From: Lycorma delicatula
Lineage: Eukaryota; Arthropoda; Insecta; Hemiptera; Fulgoridae
Assembly (NCBI RefSeq): GCF_047948215.1
Contig: NC_134455.1
Span: 345,178,997-345,242,996, forward strand
DNA: 64,000 bases
Reading direction: 5' to 3'
Shown: positions 34,975 through 47,339 of the stretch, piece by piece
Layout: each line of letters opens with the position of its first letter
Position numbering within the stretch: position 1 is the stretch's first letter
Notes under the pieces: model-generated
Told to the model about the DNA's origin: nothing
The model's input: only the letters and a program-made list of their open reading frames with translations
Database searches by the model: none
Translations under genes and position numbers: made by a program

Positions 34975-35575
34975 ATATTATGGTCATACCTTGCCGTAAG
35001 GGTTGGACATATCAAAATTTGTTTCAGACAAAACTTTTAGGTAATGTTTAGAGGACTAGCGATCACTTTAAACCGATTCGACTTTGCCTGTTAAGATATG
35101 TATTTTTTTTTTTTTTTTGTTTCCGAAAACCCATTTTTTCCACCCCAGGATCAATGGTTGGTGATATCAGAAAACTTTACTTAGATATGTTTTAGGGACT
35201 TATCCAAATAATAGTAGGAACTTTAAACGAATTCGACATTTTATTACTTAATAGGAAAGTTATAGCGATATTTTGTTTTCTCGAAAAAGTCCTCCCATTT
35301 CCACCCCCATGGTCCGATTTTGCCCATTAACGAATTCGACAGAGATTTTGGGTCGTTATATTTGATGTATCAATCTGAAAGTGATTGTCGGAAAATTACG
35401 ACACTTATTGTGTCCACAAGACACGAAAGTGAAATATACATATAAATGTATATATCAAATTTTGAACTGACTATGGTTTTGGAGTCTGGAGGATGTGAAA
35501 CGCGAAGATATGCCGAAATTTTCCGGAAGTCGAATCATGGTACCCATTACAATAGATAGCTTGAAATTTACCTAT
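34975..35575 (-). mobile_element. Family Q element, copy 1, truncated
   Basis: The reverse complement of family Q is recognisable from TACCTTGCCGTAAGGGTTGG through GGAAGTCGAATCATGGTACC to TGAAATTTACCT at 35563-35574. The part beyond the GGCAAGG block is replaced by the transposase fragment. Confidence 0.8.
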
Positions 35576-37142
35576 TACAAATAAAACAGTTTTCGTTGGA
35601 AACAAAATAGAAGCGTAAATTAGTAAAATATATCTAAACTATTTAAAAATTAAAATTGCTCACTATGACCATCTAAAAAAATAGAGCCAAAAATAAACCA
35701 TAAGCAGTCAAAGAGATATCTCCGAACTTGAACAAAAATTTTAAAGCAGAGAACAATTTTTTTTTAATTGAAAACTTTTACTAATGGATTCATTTTTAAC
35801 AAATTTAAATGAAAAATAGGCTAGTAGATAATAGCCCTCTGCCGTTGTTCAAAAATGAGGTTTCTGCTGTGTTAAAGTAAATTTCCAAAACATCTATTTT
35901 TTGGTTGTCAGGTATACTCAAAAAAAATAAAATCTCTGTTAAATTAATTTCTAAGTGATTTTGGACTACATACGACTTCTCTGCTCTTATATAAAGAGTC
36001 AATCGCTTCTTTACTCTAGTTTGAGTTTTTCAATTACTCGTAGTTTGCCCTATTGTACCATCATCACTGTATGGTGTTCTGCTGGAGGCAGATCCCATAC
36101 GCCACTGCTGTCTCCATCCATTTCTGTCCGAAGCCTCTTTTTCGTCCCTGACAACCAACAAACACTGAGAAGAAAAATCTCAAAATAACAAAGATGGCCG
36201 TCACACGATAGCGAATTCAGTACAACCCAGACTGCTGAAAACAAAAAAAAATTCCATAATCTAGATTCCACTATTCTTCCTTCATTTTATTACTGATCAA
36301 ACAACCGCCTACAGAAATAACAAACATGTGACTCCCTCCGCAAAGGGATTGCATCCTCAAAACTAAGGGTCTTCAAGCGCATTCCTGTTAAGCCGAAAGG
36401 CCTTCAGTGGACGGACTAAAGAGAAATCGCATCGGCACGAAAAAGTAAATATTTTGCTTATCTCCCAAGGAATAACCCATGTAAAATACTTCACAAACAC
36501 GAACTATAAAGGATCCGAACGTAATCCCAAACTCCGTCCATTTTAAATTAACAATTAAATATCCGCCAGTTATATAGAAAGACCCAGTAAGAGATATGTC
36601 CAGGCTCTGTAATGTATAGGAGAATAAAATACCCCCGACATTCTTGAGTTCCGTTCATTCGTCTTCTTGTAAAAATAATTTATATTTTTCACTTAATCAT
36701 AACTTCATCCTTCTTCTTCCTCGCTTCCCTTTGATTATTCCGATTGCAGTCGTCAAGATTCCACTTCCTTTAACTAACTGTATTAATCAATTTCCTTTTC
36801 TTGTTTGGTCTTTCAGCGTAAGTGCTATTTCTTCTTTAAACTTGTTCATTACTTCCTCATACCTTAATTGTATCTTAAAATGCGATTTATCTTTAAAAAA
36901 TTACTCATTTTTCAACAGATTTAGTTTTGCATTAAACATTTCCGAGGATGGTGGCCAATTTTCAAATCATAGCCATGAATATCGAAAGTTGTAATTTTTT
37001 GTCATATTCTTTTTAATTACTTTGTTAAACGTAACAATAACTTCAATGTTATAATGAGTAATAATTCTTTGGAACACACATTTAAGTTATTATTAGTTAA
37101 CAGAGGTGTTTTAAACCGAATACCACTTTTTTTTTGTTTGTT
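35576..37142. other. Non-coding; G+C-moderate stretch with family V
   Basis: 36000-36420 is less A+T-rich and probably belongs to the same repeat as family V at 36.47-36.6. The 116-codon ORF (36644-36994) is low-complexity and without domain. Confidence 0.35.
36465..36605 (-). repeat. Family V repeat, copy 1
   Basis: The reverse complement holds AACTGGCGGATATTTAATTG, GGACGGAGTTTGGGATTACG and TTCGGATCCTTTA, matching 60.9-61.02 kb. Confidence 0.6.
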
Positions 37143-37291
37143 TAACCTCCGGAACCACCGTTCGGTATTGCTTCAGAGAATGAGATGAATGATTTGTAAC
37201 GGGTATGAAAATTCTATACCTGACCGGGATTCGAACTCTGGACCTCCGGATGAAAGGCCGAGACGCTACCACTCACGCCACGGAGGCCGGC
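37143..37291 (-). mobile_element. SINE-A, near full length
   Basis: CCTCCGGAACCACCGTTCGG, CCGGGATTCGAACTCTGG and CACTCACGCCACGGAGGCC are the reverse complement of tail, B box and head. It gives rise to an incidental 90-codon ORF. Confidence 0.85.
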
Positions 37292-37789
37292 TAAAAAACC
37301 GTACACCACTGGCGTTATTATTTATTTTCGATTCCAATTCTTTATATTGCGATACAAAAAACTTAATCGCTTTAATACGAATAAAAAATGTAGTATTAGT
37401 TACTTCTATAGGTTTAAATGTTAATCCGCATGTAGTAGTAGATTGGAGGGAAAGGAACTGATCGTACTGCATTATTTTAATTATCGTTTTAAATGTAATG
37501 GTATACGATGAGGATTCCAAACCGGCATTTGTACATTAAATTTTTATATTCTTCAATAGTTTACTTGCTATATATTTTTTACGAACGCTAAACAGTATCG
37601 TTTATTGAAATAGAAGGAAAATTAACTCGTGTAACAAACGAAATATATATATAAACAAACAAAAAACAAGCCTGTACATAAAAAGCTTTATGGAAGCGAA
37701 GCAGAGTTAAATAAAATAGCGCTATAGATACTCGAGACCGAGACAGATGAGAACAGAAAACAAAAAGGGAGAAAGCGAATAGTTCTTTT

Positions 37790-38060
37790 GTCAATGTTAC
37801 CGTTTCAGCACAGACAACAGGACGAGCGAGCGAGGGCTGTGTAGTCAGCGGAGGCTGGAGTGGGCGTCGCCCAAGGGGAACAAATAATACTGAAGTACTA
37901 AAGAGAAATCGTCCGCGGACACCTTTTTAGGTAAGTCGCGTCACTTCCAAAGAGAATAACAACATATATACAACACACAATGAAACTCGTACTTTCACAA
38001 CGGTCTACGTACTGTACAGCTGCCTGGCAAACTGAGAGCCCCAACCTTTGAACAATGACT
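37790..38060 (+). promoter_or_regulatory. G+C-richer block with a consensus splice donor
   Basis: GAGCGAGCGAGGGCTGTG, GAGTGGGCGTCGCCCAAGGG, and a donor-like TTTTTAG|GTAAGTCGCG at 37931. It could be a non-coding first exon on the plus strand. No ORF supports it. Confidence 0.2.
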
Positions 38061-38784
38061 CGTTAATGATACCACAAATTACAGCAGAATAATTTTCTAA
38101 CTTATATGAATCCCGTATTAAAAACCGATAACAATGGTAGAAAAAGTAATTCATTTAATGTTCTGAAAACAATTCAAGGTACTGAAAAAAAACCGCTAAT
38201 AAAATTTAAAAAAAGTAAGAGTTTTGATTTAAGTAAGTAAAACATTTAATATTTAAAAATGGCGTGTATTTAATATATTTTTTTTATTTATTTACATAGG
38301 ATATTTGATTTGAAGTAATTAAAGATTACAAATTATTATTAAATTACACAAATGAAACTAAAAACAGTTATTAACACGAAAGGGTGACTCATTAAGTTTT
38401 AAATAAACGATCTCTGACTATCCATTTACAATTACAAATCTCGTACAATTACTACAACTGGAAGTGACTAATGAAAATGTATTTTACAATCCTATCAATA
38501 GTCTCAGAATATCGTTAATTCAATTAATGGTAAAGATTTACCAATATAAATACTGTATAATACCCACTAAATTTTCTATTTAATAATAAAATATATATGT
38601 ATATATATATATACATACAAGTTACTTCTATGAACCAGAAATTATTTCTAACAGTTTTTTCTTTAAAAAATTAAAATAAATAAATAGATAAAAAATAATA
38701 CTATAATTATTTCCAGTTCAGTGATGGACCATGATCTCAAACACAGGATGATTAAAGAAAAAAAATATCTAAATTTTACATTTA
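38060..38784. other. A+T-rich, nothing recognised
   Basis: Only a TA tract at 38587-38615. Confidence 0.5.
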
Positions 38785-39541
38785 GGTAGATTTCATAAGC
38801 AAATTGCCAATTGTGATGGGTTCCAAGATTCGACTTCTGGAAAATTTTCACATATCTTCGCGTTTCACTTCCCGGAGACCGCAAAACCTACCGTCACTTT
38901 ATATATATATTAATATATAAATTTATATTTCACTTTCTTGTGGACAAGATAACTACCGTAACTTTGTGCCAATCACTTCCAAATTGTTCCGTAAAAATAA
39001 CTGGTCCCAAAATTTCAGTCGAGTTCGTAATGGGCAAAATCGGACAAAGGGGGTGGAAATGGGAGGGCTTCTTTGAAAGAAAAAAACAAAATACCGCTAT
39101 AACTTTCTTATTAAATAAAATATGGAATTAGTTTAAAGTTCCTACTATTCTTTCGATAAGAGCCTAAAACTCATTAAGTAAAGTTTTCTGATATCACCAT
39201 TGGCCCAGGCCTGGAAAAATGGAGATTCTAAGAAAGAAAAATCATATCTCCCTTAATAGGCATAGTATCGAATCGGTTTAAAATGGTCGTTAGTCCTCTA
39301 AACATTACCTAGAACGTTATTGTGAAACAATATTTTATATGACGAACCCTTACACGGCAAGGGATGACCAGAATCGTACTGAAATTGTAAAGAGATGGAG
39401 GCTTGTCGTATGCTAAACATATGAATGTACGCAAAACATTTTTTCACATGCAGCCATTGTCGTATTGAGAAAATGTTAAGTTTTTTTTAACTTTAAGGTG
39501 GAAATCTTTTTTATCCCTACTTAGCACCAGTGAAATCTACC
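38785..39541 (+). mobile_element. Family Q element, copy 2
   Basis: Ends GGTAGATTTCA (38785) and TGAAATCTACC (39531-39541) are perfect inverted repeats. Shared interior: GATTCGACTTC, ATTTCACTTTCTTGTGGA, TCGTTAGTCCTCTAAACATTACCTA, and ACCCTTACACGGCAAGG. About 30 bp of homology continue right of the repeat in copies 2 and 3 (GGCGTGCC-AAA-GGATT), so the true end may lie a little further out. Confidence 0.8.
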
Positions 39542-39606
39542 CGTCTGCCTGCCGGCGTGCCGAAAAGGATTTTTTATTTGGCTATAGAACAGCTTATTTT
39601 AACTTT

Positions 39607-41100
39607 CAACTTCCTCCTTGTACGAAGTAAAGGAAGTATTGTAATCGCGAAAGAAATTTCGCTTTTCAGATTTCAACGGAAATATCCATTTTGACTAGTT
39701 TCGGCGTGACGTCTACACGTACGTACGTATGTATCTCGCATAACTCAAAAAAAATTAGTCGTAGTATGTTGAAATTTCGAATTTGGCACTGTTATTAACA
39801 CCCAGTTGTGCACCTCTCCTTTTGATTGCAATCGACTAGGCCAAAAATATGCATACAGTCAGACTTTTAAATAAAGCGGGGTTTCAATTTTGGAACATTT
39901 GGTTTTTGGACTTCTTCTTCACTGCAGTAATAAGCCCTCGCTGGGAACTTTTCCACGATATATCACAACTGGTACTTATTTCCATTGGTTCCAACGTTAT
40001 AACTAAATAAAATTTTATTTAATGAAATATTTGGATCTTACAAGGGGAAGGCACATCGATTCGAATCCAACTTCATATACATAGATATTTTTTTTAATTT
40101 AAATATATTGATTTAGTAATTAATCTCCGATTGTGAAAAACATTTTAACAATAAATAATAATTCAATAATACCAATATAAAAAAAAATCAGAAGTTACTG
40201 GTGAAATAAAAACTTTTCATTATAATTCAAAAATATTTACAATCAGAGGTTAATAATTATTAATAAATCAATATATATTTAAATTAAAAAAAAAAGTTAA
40301 AAGAAATATAATATATACGAAGTCCGATTCGAACCGTTCTGTTCATGATTACGGATCCGACACGTTCTCACTTAACCACGTATCTACTTGAAAGACGTGA
40401 AACAAAATTAATATATAAACTAATATAAAAAAATGCTTAGGAAATTTTGAGGGCCATTTTTCTTGAATATTGCATGTTAGTATTTTGTGATGAAGACACG
40501 TAAACAGTGTACTATTCACACACGCAATATCGTTCAAATCGGTGCCTTCTCCTTGTTATAGTAATATGGATCTTAGGTGCCTTATACTGATTTAACTTTT
40601 TATACAGTAGAAAAAGGTCACTGTAGTTATTTTCTTTCGAAATTAGAAATAATTTGCTTACGAAAAACATTTTTTTTTTTAAACATTATGCATGATAGTA
40701 TACTAGAATAATTTTACTTCCAAGGCATATCTTGTTTTATCTTTCAGACTTTCTCAAAAACGATTAGCCGTAAAATATTGAAATTTTGTTTTCATTTTGT
40801 TGATTGTTACATCATAATAATCATTTAAAAAATGTAGTATGATAGATATAAGACTTACATTTATTTAAAGTATATTAAAGAGACTTTTACTCTATCCTAA
40901 TATTTCAGGTAAGATTGTTGAATTAATTGTATAAATATTTGATGTTAAAAAAAGCTAATATTTCAGCAATGGTGTAACTGCCCACTTTATTAAAGAATTG
41001 GAGAATCGTATCTCACTTTAAAATAAAATAAGTTTAAATGAAGTGCAGCAAAAAATGGGTATGTGTAATTTAATAAACGTACAAGGAAGTCACATCAGAT
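39607..41100 (-). mobile_element. Family P element, copy 5, enlarged and rearranged
   Basis: The left end is TTCCTCCTTGTACGAAGTAA and the right end ACGTACAAGGAAGTCACATC, spanning 1.49 kb instead of 0.65. The sequence runs minus-wise to about 40215, then turns into a plus-wise P segment (ATCAGAGGTTAATAATTATT to GAAGTCCGATTCGAACCG), then unrelated sequence, then minus-wise P again up to the right end. A local inversion or a second P insertion explains it. Confidence 0.7.
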
Positions 41101-41387
41101 TTTTTTCTACAAAAAAAAAAAATTAAGCAATTGGTTACGAATAAAGTATAATTAATTAGCAGCACTCAAATAAGAAATTTAACTACATTAACTAATTTAT
41201 TTAGTTTTATATAAACTGGTATAGGTAAGGATTGTTGGAAACAAGAGACAATTATTAAAATTAAAAAATACGTATGCCAAAATACCATTGGCCTTTAATA
41301 AAAATAATTAAAGAGCGTGCGGGTAACAATTTTGTACATAACATTTGTATATATAATTTTGTTTTCAATTTTTAAAAATATTTATTT

Positions 41388-41390
<3 letters not shown>

Positions 41391-41434
<44 letters not shown>
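41391..41434. repeat. (CA)n microsatellite
   Basis: About 22 CA units. Confidence 0.95.
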
Positions 41435-41435
<1 letters not shown>

Positions 41436-41648
41436 CCTATGACATTCCCGGTAACGTAATGATTTCAACGCTGGGTCATACATCTAAATCGGTTCAGTCG
41501 TTGGAACAAACAAACATACACCCTAAATACATTGCAGTCCCTTTTGGACAGTCATGTAAAAAGAGGAAAGAGGCTCTTTCTAATATCGAGTCGAATGAAA
41601 CAAACACATTTCGTATTCTTTGATTTGAGAGAAGTGTAATTAATTTTT

Positions 41649-41785
41649 TTCACCGTTGGATATTGCTTCAGAAAATGTGATGAAATGGCAATTTTTTAAC
41701 GCGTGAAGATGCTACGCCTGACCGGGATTCGAACTCTGGTGACCTCCGGATAAAAGACGGAGATATTCGAACCACGGAGGCCGGC
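41649..41785 (-). mobile_element. SINE-A, diverged
   Basis: CACCGTTGGATATTGCTTCA, CCGGGATTCGAACTCTGG and ACCACGGAGGCCGGC are present; the A-box part is shortened (GAGATATTCGAACC). Confidence 0.75.
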
Positions 41786-42027
41786 AAGCGTAAATATATT
41801 AATTTCTTTTAAATAAATGACTAATAGGAGTTTATTGTAATCATATTTTTTCTAAACATACGACCGGATGTACGAAGGTCGTTTAATTAGACAAATGGCA
41901 ACAGCGGAAAAACTATTCAACAGAACTGGCTGAAACCATCTGAAGTTCAAGTTAACCGAACTGACGTAAACAATATCAGCTGTTTGGAAAAAAATTGTAA
42001 TAATATAGCCTCTATGTTTATTTCAAA

Positions 42028-42237
42028 ATGTCGGCTTCGCTTGATGAAAAGTGTAACTCAGAAGAAAACTATGCTGTGATATTTTTTTTATTTTCTGCAA
42101 ATGTAAATCCGGCCGAAATTCACTAGCAGATATTAAAACAGTACAGTAAAAAGAGTAATAACCGTGTAAATTTTAATAACTGAATTGAAAAGTTTAAATC
42201 GGGCAGAATAAGTGCCACCTGCGGTTACAGGAAGTAG
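42028..42237 (+). pseudogene. N-terminal relic of a mariner (SETMAR/Mos1-like) transposase
   Basis: One frame starting ATG at 42028 reads MSASLDEKCNSEENYAVIFF, NVNPAEIH, stop, QILKQYSKKSNNRVNFNN, stop, IEKFKSGRISATCGYRK, stop. The order matches the first helix-turn-helix of mariner transposases (family pattern EEQR-VIRFLW, GV-PAEIHR, Y-WIEKFK-GRTSV). There is no frameshift over 70 codons, only three stops. One of them (TGA before IEKFK) sits where the family has Trp (TGG), so a single G-to-A change explains it. Upstream, at 41882-41900, ACGAAGGTCGTTTAATTAG resembles the start of mariner terminal repeats. The sequence stops matching after about 42240, so the catalytic domain is missing. Confidence 0.75.
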
Positions 42238-42463
42238 TCCACCCTCGAGATGGGTGTTGTGCCGTCGGCGTAGCGGCTGATTTCTAGCCCAGGACCACCC
42301 GGTTTGGAAGAGAAAAATTCACTGAATCAGATATTTATGAAGCATGGATTGTATATAAAAAATGACATAAAAAGAAGATCGGGTGAGTTTGATTTTTTGA
42401 ACATATAAAACAAATAAAAGACTCTTCGGGAATACATTCATCAGAAAGTTCTCTTCTTTTTCT

Positions 42464-42728
42464 GTTCAGCCTACGGAACTACCGCCGAAGGGTATTACTT
42501 CAGAGGATGGTACGTATGATTGTAAATGAAGTTCAGTTTTGCACAGTCTCAGGTCAACCGTTCCTGAGATGTGTGGTTAATTGAACCCCAACCACCAAAG
42601 AACACCGGTATCTACGATCTAGTATTCCAATACGTATGAATTATTTTTTGCTAGGATTTGAACCTTAGAAATCTCGAGTTTGAAATCAGTTAATCTGCGA
42701 TGACGAATTCACTAGACCAACCCGGTTA
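42464..42728 (-). mobile_element. SINE-B, near full length
   Basis: Reverse complement of head (CACTAGACCAACCCGG), B box (CTAGGATTTGAACCTTAG), body (ACCAACCACCAAAGAACACC-like) and tail (TATTACTTCAGAGGATGG). Confidence 0.85.
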
Positions 42729-43571
42729 TATTTGGGACCACCGATTGTCAAAGCTTTACCCGATAAAACCTTAACGCTTCCTACAAGTCCTTTTTTTACA
42801 ACGCTAAAAGTATCCAGTGACCGAGGCTAAATCCTCTCCTTCATAACACAGATCGTCAAAAAATAACACACAGAAAACTGTAGAAAAAGAACGGATCAAG
42901 AGCAAGCCCAAACGAAGAAATAATGGTATAACCAGATATAATGGTTACCCCGAATCAAGATAAACAATAATTGTATTCAAAGGAGTACCTTTAACTTGTC
43001 TCCAGGCAATCAAATATCCAGCTTTCCTAAAAACCTTCGTGAGATAAAGGTATCTTTACTCAAATTACAACAGATCAATAAGTTTTCATACAGAAGATTT
43101 AATAGAACAAAAACAAAATAATGATTTTTTCTTCAGATAATTAAGAACCAACTGAAATGAGCCATCTAGAGTTTCTAACCGACCTATTCTAATGGTGAAA
43201 ATAAAGGAAAAAATTGTATGTCCTAAAACGCTTCGCGTTTTGTACGTCAAACATAAAACACTGGGGTTATACCCCAATTTATTGATTTTCAGCGCAGACT
43301 TTTCAAAAAAAAACTACAGATACGGTTCTGATATCCACTTTATTCGATTTTTCAGGTCAAAACCCATAACAAATCACTAATTCTGACCCTCAATCAATCT
43401 CCTAAAAATTTCAGTACGATCTCATTTCACCAGGGTAGCCGAAATCCCAGCGAAATGTTTCACTAGTTGTAACTCGCAAATGAAGCATTTTAGACCGTTT
43501 TATGAAATTTTTACATTATTTTCACGAGTACAATACGTTATGAAAGTCCCGGGAGAACTTCGTGATATACT

Positions 43572-43573
<2 letters not shown>

Positions 43574-43647
<74 letters not shown>

Positions 43648-43652
43648 CGAGC
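43574..43652. repeat. Compound (TA)n(TG)n(CG)n microsatellite
   Basis: TA run, TG run, then GCGCGCGCGTGTGCGAGCGCGC. Alternating purine-pyrimidine over nearly 80 bp. The ORF over it (IYIYIYVCVCVC) is an artefact. Confidence 0.95.
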
Positions 43653-44734
43653 GCGCTTTAGGTTAATGAGATGAGGTGGTGAAAGTATGCGGAGTATTTA
43701 TGTTATTCATAGTTTTTTTTTTTTTAACTGCAAACATTCAACGCGTTTTCTTACTACCAATAAAATATACGCAACTATTAACGATATCAAGAAGGCAATA
43801 CTACTAATATTACGAAATAGAACATTTAAAACCCCAATAAAAATTCTTTAAATAATTTACATATTTTAATTCTTAAAGTCAATCGCCTATATATAAATAT
43901 ATGTATAATATATTTATTTCACAATACCACTTTTTTCGATCTTTACCATTTTATGGTCTAATAATCAAAAATATATTAATTTAAAATCAGGTAGGTAGTA
44001 ATAAAAAAGTATCCAATTAAAAATAATATACGTATACCTAGCAAAAGTGAATGGTTTTGTTTACCTTTTCACCCTACCCAATAACAATATCTAAAACAAG
44101 CTTCAGTTCACAGGAAAGAAAATTTAAATTAATTTTAATCGTAGAATAAGATAAAAAGTCGACAATAGGTGTTGCATAATTTTCCCGGCTTCACTGAGTT
44201 ACGTAACTCTGCATCCTACTACGGCTTCGTCGTCGACAGAAGGAATATAAGTACGCAAAGAAAGAATTATTTATAGGACAAAGAAATTATTCATTCTTTG
44301 ATTAAAATTTTAAAATACAGCATGGCGATCGTTTTCCCCAACTTCTAACAGATTATGTTAACTAAAATCAATGACTATACTGAAAAGATATCGTACACAA
44401 TTTGACAAAAAGCAAATAAAATCAGCCGATTCTTATGAATTACATATACTCTGAAAACATCAACAATAACCTGACGGAAAAAGCAAAAATAATTACGCTT
44501 ATTATCATCGCGAGTTCAAATAAAAACTGATGTGGAATTTAAATATAAAAAATTCACTAACACTACAAAAATGTTACTTTAGTCTAGAAATGACAGACTA
44601 GTCTAGAAGAGAAAAAAGTTGACTGTCACCCGGCTAAAAAGCCGCGTTCCGGGAAACCCCTACAACTGTTGATAGAACTTTCTGATGTGGGTTGTTTCTG
44701 ATGCACGGCACAAACACGCGCGCGCACAATTTAA

Positions 44735-45150
44735 ATGATTTATATTTGTTCGTTTATTTAATTCAATGATTCTAAGGCGCACATGAATACCGTATTTAAT
44801 TCGCGCGGGTGTGGCGGTACTAGCGGCAACGGTCGGTACTAATTAAACTAATGTAATTTCAGAAATTTCATAGAACACAATTCGTTCGTACGGTCGGAAG
44901 ATTGGTGTAGCCGCGAGGCTTAACGCACCAGGTACGGACTCGACCGGACGATCATGTTCGAGACGTGGCCAGACCAAGTTACTCTTTTACACGTTAAATA
45001 TTATTAATGTATTTAATTCTATCGCTCCCTTGTAACGTCACAACATAGCTGCAATTTTGAGCATTTTTCGGGGTGAAAGTGCGATTCTGCAAAAACATTT
45101 TTTTTCAAATATTATTTTTTAATCGTTAACATGTGCCTAAGAAAAATGTG
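44735..45150 (-). repeat. Family T dispersed repeat, copy 2
   Basis: TTATTTAATTCAATGATTCT, ATACCGTATTTAATTCGCGC, GTAGCCGCGAGGCTTAACGC and CATGTGCCTAAGAAAAATG are the reverse complement of 11640-11970. The piece GGTGTAGCCGCGAGGCTTAA to GTTCGAGACG could be read as a degenerate tRNA-like A and B box; weak. Confidence 0.75.
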
Positions 45151-45456
45151 CGATCAGAAGATGGTGGGGAAAGCAATGGCTCATTATCGCCAAATCTGTC
45201 CAAAAACACGCTGGAAGAGCGAAAAAGAAGGTAATTAGTAAAAATTAATTATGTATCAGTTTCTGTTTACATAGAAATTTTAATTAAGTTGAATTAGATC
45301 ATTATCCTGCTTCCAGCTATTCTATTTGATTAATTTTTCCGGTTCTTTTATTTAACAAAAACTTTAACCATGGCCTTGAAAAGGCCCAGTTAAAGTACAA
45401 TTTTCTACAACAGCACCACCACTAATTTTACCTATGAGCCGCCATTGCATAGGCTA

Positions 45457-45765
45457 ACGTTCAAATCAATACAAATGCAACTGCCTTTACATGGACTCGA
45501 ATCTTAGAATTATCGATTTCGAAAATTAGCTGATTCTGCGATCACGAATTTAACATTTAGGCTAATCCTTCTTCTTTTCCTGTTTAGCCTCCGGAACCAC
45601 CGTAAGGTATTTCAGAGGATGAATGAGAATGATATGTATGAATATAAATGATGTGTAGTCTTGTACAGTCACAAGTCGACCATTCCTGAGAAGTGTGGTT
45701 AACTGAAACCCAACAACCAAAGAACACCGGTATCCACGATCTAGCATTCCTAGGCTAACCCGGCG
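45457..45765 (-). mobile_element. SINE-B pair, rearranged (head fragment plus body fragment)
   Basis: 45463-45572 is a degraded SINE-B head (GGACTCGAATCTTAGAATTA, AGCTGATTCTGCGATCACG). 45576-45765 is a second copy in the same direction whose middle is lost: the body CCAAAGAACACCGGTATCCA jumps from the glyphs CTAGCATTCC straight to GGCTAACCCGG of the 5' end. Two insertions or one deletion-bearing tandem could give this. Confidence 0.7.
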
Positions 45766-46357
45766 GATTACAGTTACTAATTAAAATAAAATGTTATTAG
45801 GAAACTAATTTCAAATATCAGCAGTATATGACCTATTAAAAAATTAGTTTTTTGACACTTCAAACGTCCAGTCAATAAAATATTTGAGAATAAATAGTAA
45901 AATTGTTAAAAAGAAAAATACTTACACCATATTGAAATTCTATGTATATCACAAAAATGAAAAACAATCACCGACTGAAATAAAATAAAAAATTACTCTA
46001 AAAAAAAAGGACCGATTCAATGTATTGTTCTAAGTCAGTTACAATACTGTTTTATAAACTGATTAACAAAACTGTATTATTTAGGGATCAACATAAACGA
46101 TAACCTTATGAAAAACAATTAAGAAAGTATATTTTACACCAAGTGGTGGGAGGTGGAAATGGATAAAAAAAGTCTTTTGACACAGTCTGTTAGTGAAGAA
46201 AATCTAACCGGAATATTTTTTTCATGCGTAAATTTCTTAACCTTCATTCATGGTTGAACCAAAATAAAAAACAAACTTAACCCCGTAAAATTACGTAGCA
46301 TTTCACATTTGACGCTATATAACGTCTCGTATTACATTTGTAACGTAATAGCTCTTA

Positions 46358-47091
46358 GGTAGATTTCATAAGAAAGTTACCTATTGTAATGGGTACCATG
46401 ATTCGACTTCCGGTAAATATCGATGTAACTTCGCCTTTCACATCCCCCAGACCCCAAAACCACCGTTAGTCCAAAAGTTTACATTTATATATATTTCACT
46501 TTCTTGTGGAGAGATAACCGCCATAATTTTGCGTCAATCACTTTCAAATTTGTACATAAAATATAACGACCGAAAATCTCGGTCGAATTCGTTAATAGGT
46601 AAAATCGGACCATGGGGGTGGAAATGTTTTTTTTTTGTTTTGAAAAAACAAAATATCGCTATAACTCTCTTTTTAAATAAAATAACGAATTCGTTTGAAG
46701 TTCCTTACTACTCTTTGGATAAGGGACTAAAACTTATCTAGTAAAGTTTTTTGATATCACCATCCATTGGCCCAGGGGGTGGAAAAAAATGGGGTTTCGA
46801 AGACAAAACATACCTTCCTTATAGGTACAGTATCGATTCTGTTTAAAGTGGTCGTTAGCCCTCTAAACATCACCTAAAATTTTTGTCAGAAACAATTTTT
46901 GACATGACCAACCCTTACGGCAAGGGATGACCAAACTTTTGCTGGAATTATAAGAATATGGGGCTTAACGTATGCAAACATGTGAAACTTTTTTCACAAG
47001 CAACCATTGTCGAATTGAGTAAATTTGTTGTTTTTCTTAGCTTCAAGGTGCAACTCTTTTTATCCCCTACTTAGCACTGGTGAAATCTACC
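46358..47091 (+). mobile_element. Family Q element, copy 3
   Basis: Ends AGGTAGATTTCAT and GTGAAATCTACCT, 734 bp apart. The same interior marks as copy 2 are in the same order. Non-coding; the 70-codon ORF inside is not conserved in copy 2. Confidence 0.8.
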
Positions 47092-47339
47092 TCAGTCTTT
47101 GGGCGTGCCAAAAGGGATTATTTTTTTATTTACACAAACAAAACTACAAAATATGATCAGAACAATAAATCAGGTACGCTATGTTTTAAGTGGGTGGGGG
47201 GTGGGGGGAAATAGCGCTTGTATCGTTCGTACTCCTACTATAAGCTTGTACACTTAAATAGGATCTAATGTAGCACTCCCACTTACTGTAAAAGTTCGTA
47301 TCTCTAGATGATTTAATTTTCAGTATTAGGCATTACTCT

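Larger units (their letters stand above)
42238..44734. other. Mostly unclassified repeat-like DNA
   Basis: 42240-42310 is a G+C-rich scrap (GTGTTGTGCCGTCGGCGTAG). After the SINE-B and up to 43560 the text has the low-complexity look of old transposons (hairpin AAAACGC-TTC-GCGTTTT at 43227); CTAAAAATTTCAGTACGATC recurs near the right edge of the window (63939). No gene. Confidence 0.35.

Noticed and set aside
36644..36994. 116-codon plus-strand ORF as a gene
   Set aside because: Low-complexity hydrophobic content, no domain, no splice context; neighbouring sequence is repeat-derived.
41391..41434. CRISPR-like or regulatory array
   Set aside because: Simple CA microsatellite; no spacer-repeat pattern exists anywhere in the window.
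43480..43674. 64-codon ORF with IYIYIYVCVCVC
   Set aside because: Translation of a compound microsatellite.
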